Of a stretch of DNA of 64,000 nt, positions 61,820-64,000 are shown piece by piece. A model generated the notes under the pieces. The model made no database searches. It saw nothing but the letters and a program-made list of their open reading frames with translations, and was not told the origin of the DNA. Position 1 is the first letter of the stretch; the number at the start of each line of letters is the position of its first letter. This DNA comes from Streptomyces endocoffeicus (GTDB taxonomy: Bacteria; Actinomycetota; Actinomycetes; Streptomycetales; Streptomycetaceae): positions 62,001 to 126,000 of the forward strand of contig NZ_JAERRG010000024.1 in assembly GCF_016741935.1 (NCBI RefSeq), in the 5' to 3' direction. A program made the translations under genes and the position numbers.

Positions 61820-63286
61820 ATGCGTTTCGTCACCGTGCGCAGAGTCCTCAGACGCACCGCTCTGGCCGCCGCGCTCGGCGCGCTGGCCACGGGCATGACC
61901 GTCATCACCCCGCTCGCCCCCGTCGCCGCGGCCGCGGCCGACGGCACTCTCCAGCAGGTCACCAACTTCGGCTCCAACCCCGGCAATCTGGCGATGTACG
62001 AGTACGCGCCGACGAACCTCCCCGCGAACGCGCCACTGGTCGTGGCCCTGCACGGCTGCACCCAGTCGGCGAGCGACTACCACACCCACTCCGGCTGGCA
62101 GAAGTTCGCCGACCAGTGGGGATTCGCCGTGGTCTACCCGCAGACCGGCCCGGCCAACAACGGCATGTCCTGCTTCAGCTGGTTCGACGCCACCAAGGAC
62201 ACCCGGGGTAAGGGCGAAGCGGCCTCCATAGTTCAGATGGTCGACCACGCCACGGCGCAATACGGCTCCGACCGCGGGCGGATCTTCGTCACCGGCCTGT
62301 CGGCCGGCGGCGGCATGACCGCGAACCTGCTCGCCGACTACCCGGACGTGTTCGCCGGCGGCGCCGTCGACTCCGGCCTCCCCGCGCAGTGCGCCACCAC
62401 CGTGATCGCCGCCTCCAGCTGCCAGTACAGCGGCCAGAACCTCACTCCCGAGCAGTGGGGGGACAAGGTCCGCGGTTCCTACCCCGGGTACACCGGCCCC
62501 TGGCCACGGGTCGCGATCTGGCAGGGCACCTCCGACACCACCGTCACGCCGGTCAACGGCACCGAGCTGCGCGACCAGTGGACCGATGTCTGGGGCATCA
62601 GCCAGACGCCCTCCAGTACGCGAGACCTGACCGGCGGCACCACCGAGAGCATTTACAACGATTCCGCCGGTAAGCCCGCCGTCGCCCACTTCTCGATCTC
62701 CGGCATGGCCCATGGCCTCGCCGTGGACCCGGGCTCCGGCGCCGACCAGTGCGGCACCACGGGGACCTACTACATCGACTCCATCTGCTCCAGCTACCAC
62801 ACCGCGAGGTTCTGGGGCCTGGACGGCTCCGGCAGCGGTTCCCTGCCGGGGCCGTCCGGGGTCACGGTCACCGGCACCACCGACGACGGCGTCTCACTGT
62901 CCTGGAACGCCGTGAGCGGCGCAGCCTCCTACAACGTCTACCGCGACGGCACCAAGGTCGGCTCCCCGACCAACACCTCCTACACCGACACCGGTCTGTC
63001 CGCCGGCGCCTCCTACCGCTACACCGTCGCCGCGGTCGACTCCACCGGCGCCGTCGGCGCCGCGTCCTCGCCGGTCACCGCGACGACGACGGGCGCCGAG
63101 CCGGCGCCCAGGTGCTACACCGACAACAACTACAACCAGGTCAAGGCCGGCCGCGCCCACCAGAGCCTCGGTCACACGTATGCCAACGGTTCCAACCAGA
63201 ACCTCGGCCTGTACAACCTCGCCGTCACTCACACTCTCAAAGAGACTTCCCCGGGCTACTTCGTCCTCGCCGACTCCGGCTGCTGA
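61820..63286 (+). CDS. Secreted poly(3-hydroxybutyrate) depolymerase
   Basis: 488 residues. A signal peptide (to about residue 35) precedes a catalytic domain with the lipase box FVTGLSAGGGM, Asp in TSDTTVTPVNG and His in SGMAHGLAVDPG. LVVALHGCTQSASDY forms the oxyanion region. A Gly/Ser linker leads to a fibronectin III domain (about 345-430), then a C-terminal polymer-binding-like domain starting CYTDNNYNQVKAGRAHQS. It would degrade extracellular PHB to hydroxybutyrate units for the importer and dehydrogenase encoded upstream. Confidence 0.92.
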   Translation: MRFVTVRRVLRRTALAAALGALATGMTVITPLAPVAAAAADGTLQQVTNFGSNPGNLAMYEYAPTNLPANAPLVVALHGCTQSASDYHTHSGWQKFADQWGFAVVYPQTGPANNGMSCFSWFDATKDTRGKGEAASIVQMVDHATAQYGSDRGRIFVTGLSAGGGMTANLLADYPDVFAGGAVDSGLPAQCATTVIAASSCQYSGQNLTPEQWGDKVRGSYPGYTGPWPRVAIWQGTSDTTVTPVNGTELRDQWTDVWGISQTPSSTRDLTGGTTESIYNDSAGKPAVAHFSISGMAHGLAVDPGSGADQCGTTGTYYIDSICSSYHTARFWGLDGSGSGSLPGPSGVTVTGTTDDGVSLSWNAVSGAASYNVYRDGTKVGSPTNTSYTDTGLSAGASYRYTVAAVDSTGAVGAASSPVTATTTGAEPAPRCYTDNNYNQVKAGRAHQSLGHTYANGSNQNLGLYNLAVTHTLKETSPGYFVLADSGC

Positions 63287-63319
63287 CCTTGGGGTGCGGT
63301 TCCTCCGTGCGGTCCGGGA

Positions 63320-64000
63320 TCAGACGGGTGCCGCGAACACCGGTGCGGGGTGGATCGTCACCCGCACCGGTGATCCGGGAGAGAGGCGGGCGGCTTCCGC
63401 CTTCGGGATCTGGGCGAGCACCGGGTCCTGGTCCGGGAGCTGGATCCGCACCCGGCACAGCGATCCGAGGAAACTCACGGAAAGGACCCGCCCGATCGGT
63501 GCGCCGTGGCCCTGCCCCTGATCCGGCGCCGGATCCACCGTTACGGATTCCGGGCGTACGAACGCCCTGACAGGTCCCTCGAAGGCGCTTCCGGGGAGCA
63601 GCGGCAGCTGAGTGCCCAGCAGGCCCAACTCTCCCGATCGGGCCCTCCCGCGCAGGCGGTTGCTGAGACCGACGAACTCGGCGACGAACGCGGTGCGGGG
63701 CCGGTCGTACAGATCGCCGGGCGAGGCGATCTGCTCCAGGCGGCCGGCGTGGATGACGCCCACCCGGTCGGCGACCGCGAGGGCCTCCTCCTGGTCGTGG
63801 GTCACGAACAGCGTGGTGGTGCCGACCTCGAGCTGAATACGGCGGATCTCGTCCCGCAATTGGGAACGCACCTTGGCGTCCAGCGCCGAGAGCGGCTCGC
63901 CCAGCAGCAGCACCTCGGGCCGGACGGCCAGGGCGCGGGCCAGTGCCACCCGCTGCTGTTGCCCTCCGGAGAGCTGGTGCGGATAGTGGGCCGCGTGGCT
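63320..64000 (-). CDS. PotA/CysA-type ABC importer ATPase, partial
   Basis: The frame runs off the right edge, so the N-terminus, with Walker A, is missing. Seen are the signature YPHQLSGGQQQRVALARAL, Walker B region EVLLLGEPLSALDAKVR, and FVTHDQEEALAVADRVG. A TOBE-type tail follows (VRAFVRPESVTVD). In the Walker B motif glycine stands where nearly all members have the metal-binding Asp (LLLDEP). It probably powers uptake of polyamine, iron, sulfate or a similar solute. It converges with the PHB depolymerase gene. Confidence 0.88.
   Translation of the reverse strand, partial: SHAAHYPHQLSGGQQQRVALARALAVRPEVLLLGEPLSALDAKVRSQLRDEIRRIQLEVGTTTLFVTHDQEEALAVADRVGVIHAGRLEQIASPGDLYDRPRTAFVAEFVGLSNRLRGRARSGELGLLGTQLPLLPGSAFEGPVRAFVRPESVTVDPAPDQGQGHGAPIGRVLSVSFLGSLCRVRIQLPDQDPVLAQIPKAEAARLSPGSPVRVTIHPAPVFAAPV

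Noticed and set aside
1..64000. CRISPR arrays, tRNA or rRNA genes, replication origin
   Set aside because: No regularly spaced repeats, cloverleaf sequences, rRNA stretches or DnaA-box clusters were seen on reading both strands.

Overview
High-GC actinobacterial DNA, most probably Streptomyces. Support comes from the very high GC, GTG/TTG starts, GGAGG-type ribosome sites, Tat and lipoprotein exports, a DevS/DevR two-component pair and paired universal stress proteins. No rRNA, tRNA, CRISPR array or phage genes were recognised. Genes and motifs were called by reading translations and DNA by eye; no database search was run.

Layout. 1-7231: the end of a glycogen-debranching-type glycosidase, a class II aldolase, an IS110-family insertion sequence, a sodium:solute symporter, and a divergent PucR-type regulator broken by an in-frame TAG. 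7442-12765: a Tat-exported serine hydrolase, then a two-gene unit of a large P-loop NTPase-like protein and a membrane-anchored periplasmic-binding-type protein. 12829-26645: a redox/dormancy block with DevS-like kinase, flavohaemoglobin, a small unknown protein, a PNPOx-like protein, a cNMP-binding protein, DevR-like regulator, two universal stress proteins and a solitary cytochrome oxidase subunit I. Six intergenic regions in this block carry GGGNC-N4-GNCCC-like palindromes, several in pairs 21-22 bp apart, which suggests one DevR-type regulon. An MFS pump with a divergent LysR regulator sits inside the block without such a site.

26673-34336 is a tightly coupled C-P lyase operon (phnG-H-I-J-K-L, a 2H-phosphoesterase-like gene, phnM, and phnN fused to a hexapeptide acetyltransferase). 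phnF is divergent at 34494. No phosphonate importer PhnCDE is present. Next to it (35326-43297) are an exonuclease/phosphatase-family enzyme, an RpiR regulator, a complete dipeptide-type ABC importer and a YmdB-like phosphodiesterase. I infer that the island imports and processes organophosphorus compounds. Its codon choice looks less Streptomyces-like than its flanks.

44172-48165: an AbgT-type transporter, an aspartase/fumarase-family lyase and a divergent GntR regulator with a perfect palindrome between them. 48527-51759: a secreted lipase-like hydrolase and an MFS pump. 51985-63286 reads as a poly-3-hydroxybutyrate route: a secreted PHB depolymerase, a LivKGFHM-type ABC importer, 3-hydroxybutyrate dehydrogenase, 3-oxoacid CoA-transferase A/B and a GAF-PucR regulator. 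The window ends inside a PotA/CysA-type ABC ATPase whose Walker B aspartate reads as glycine.
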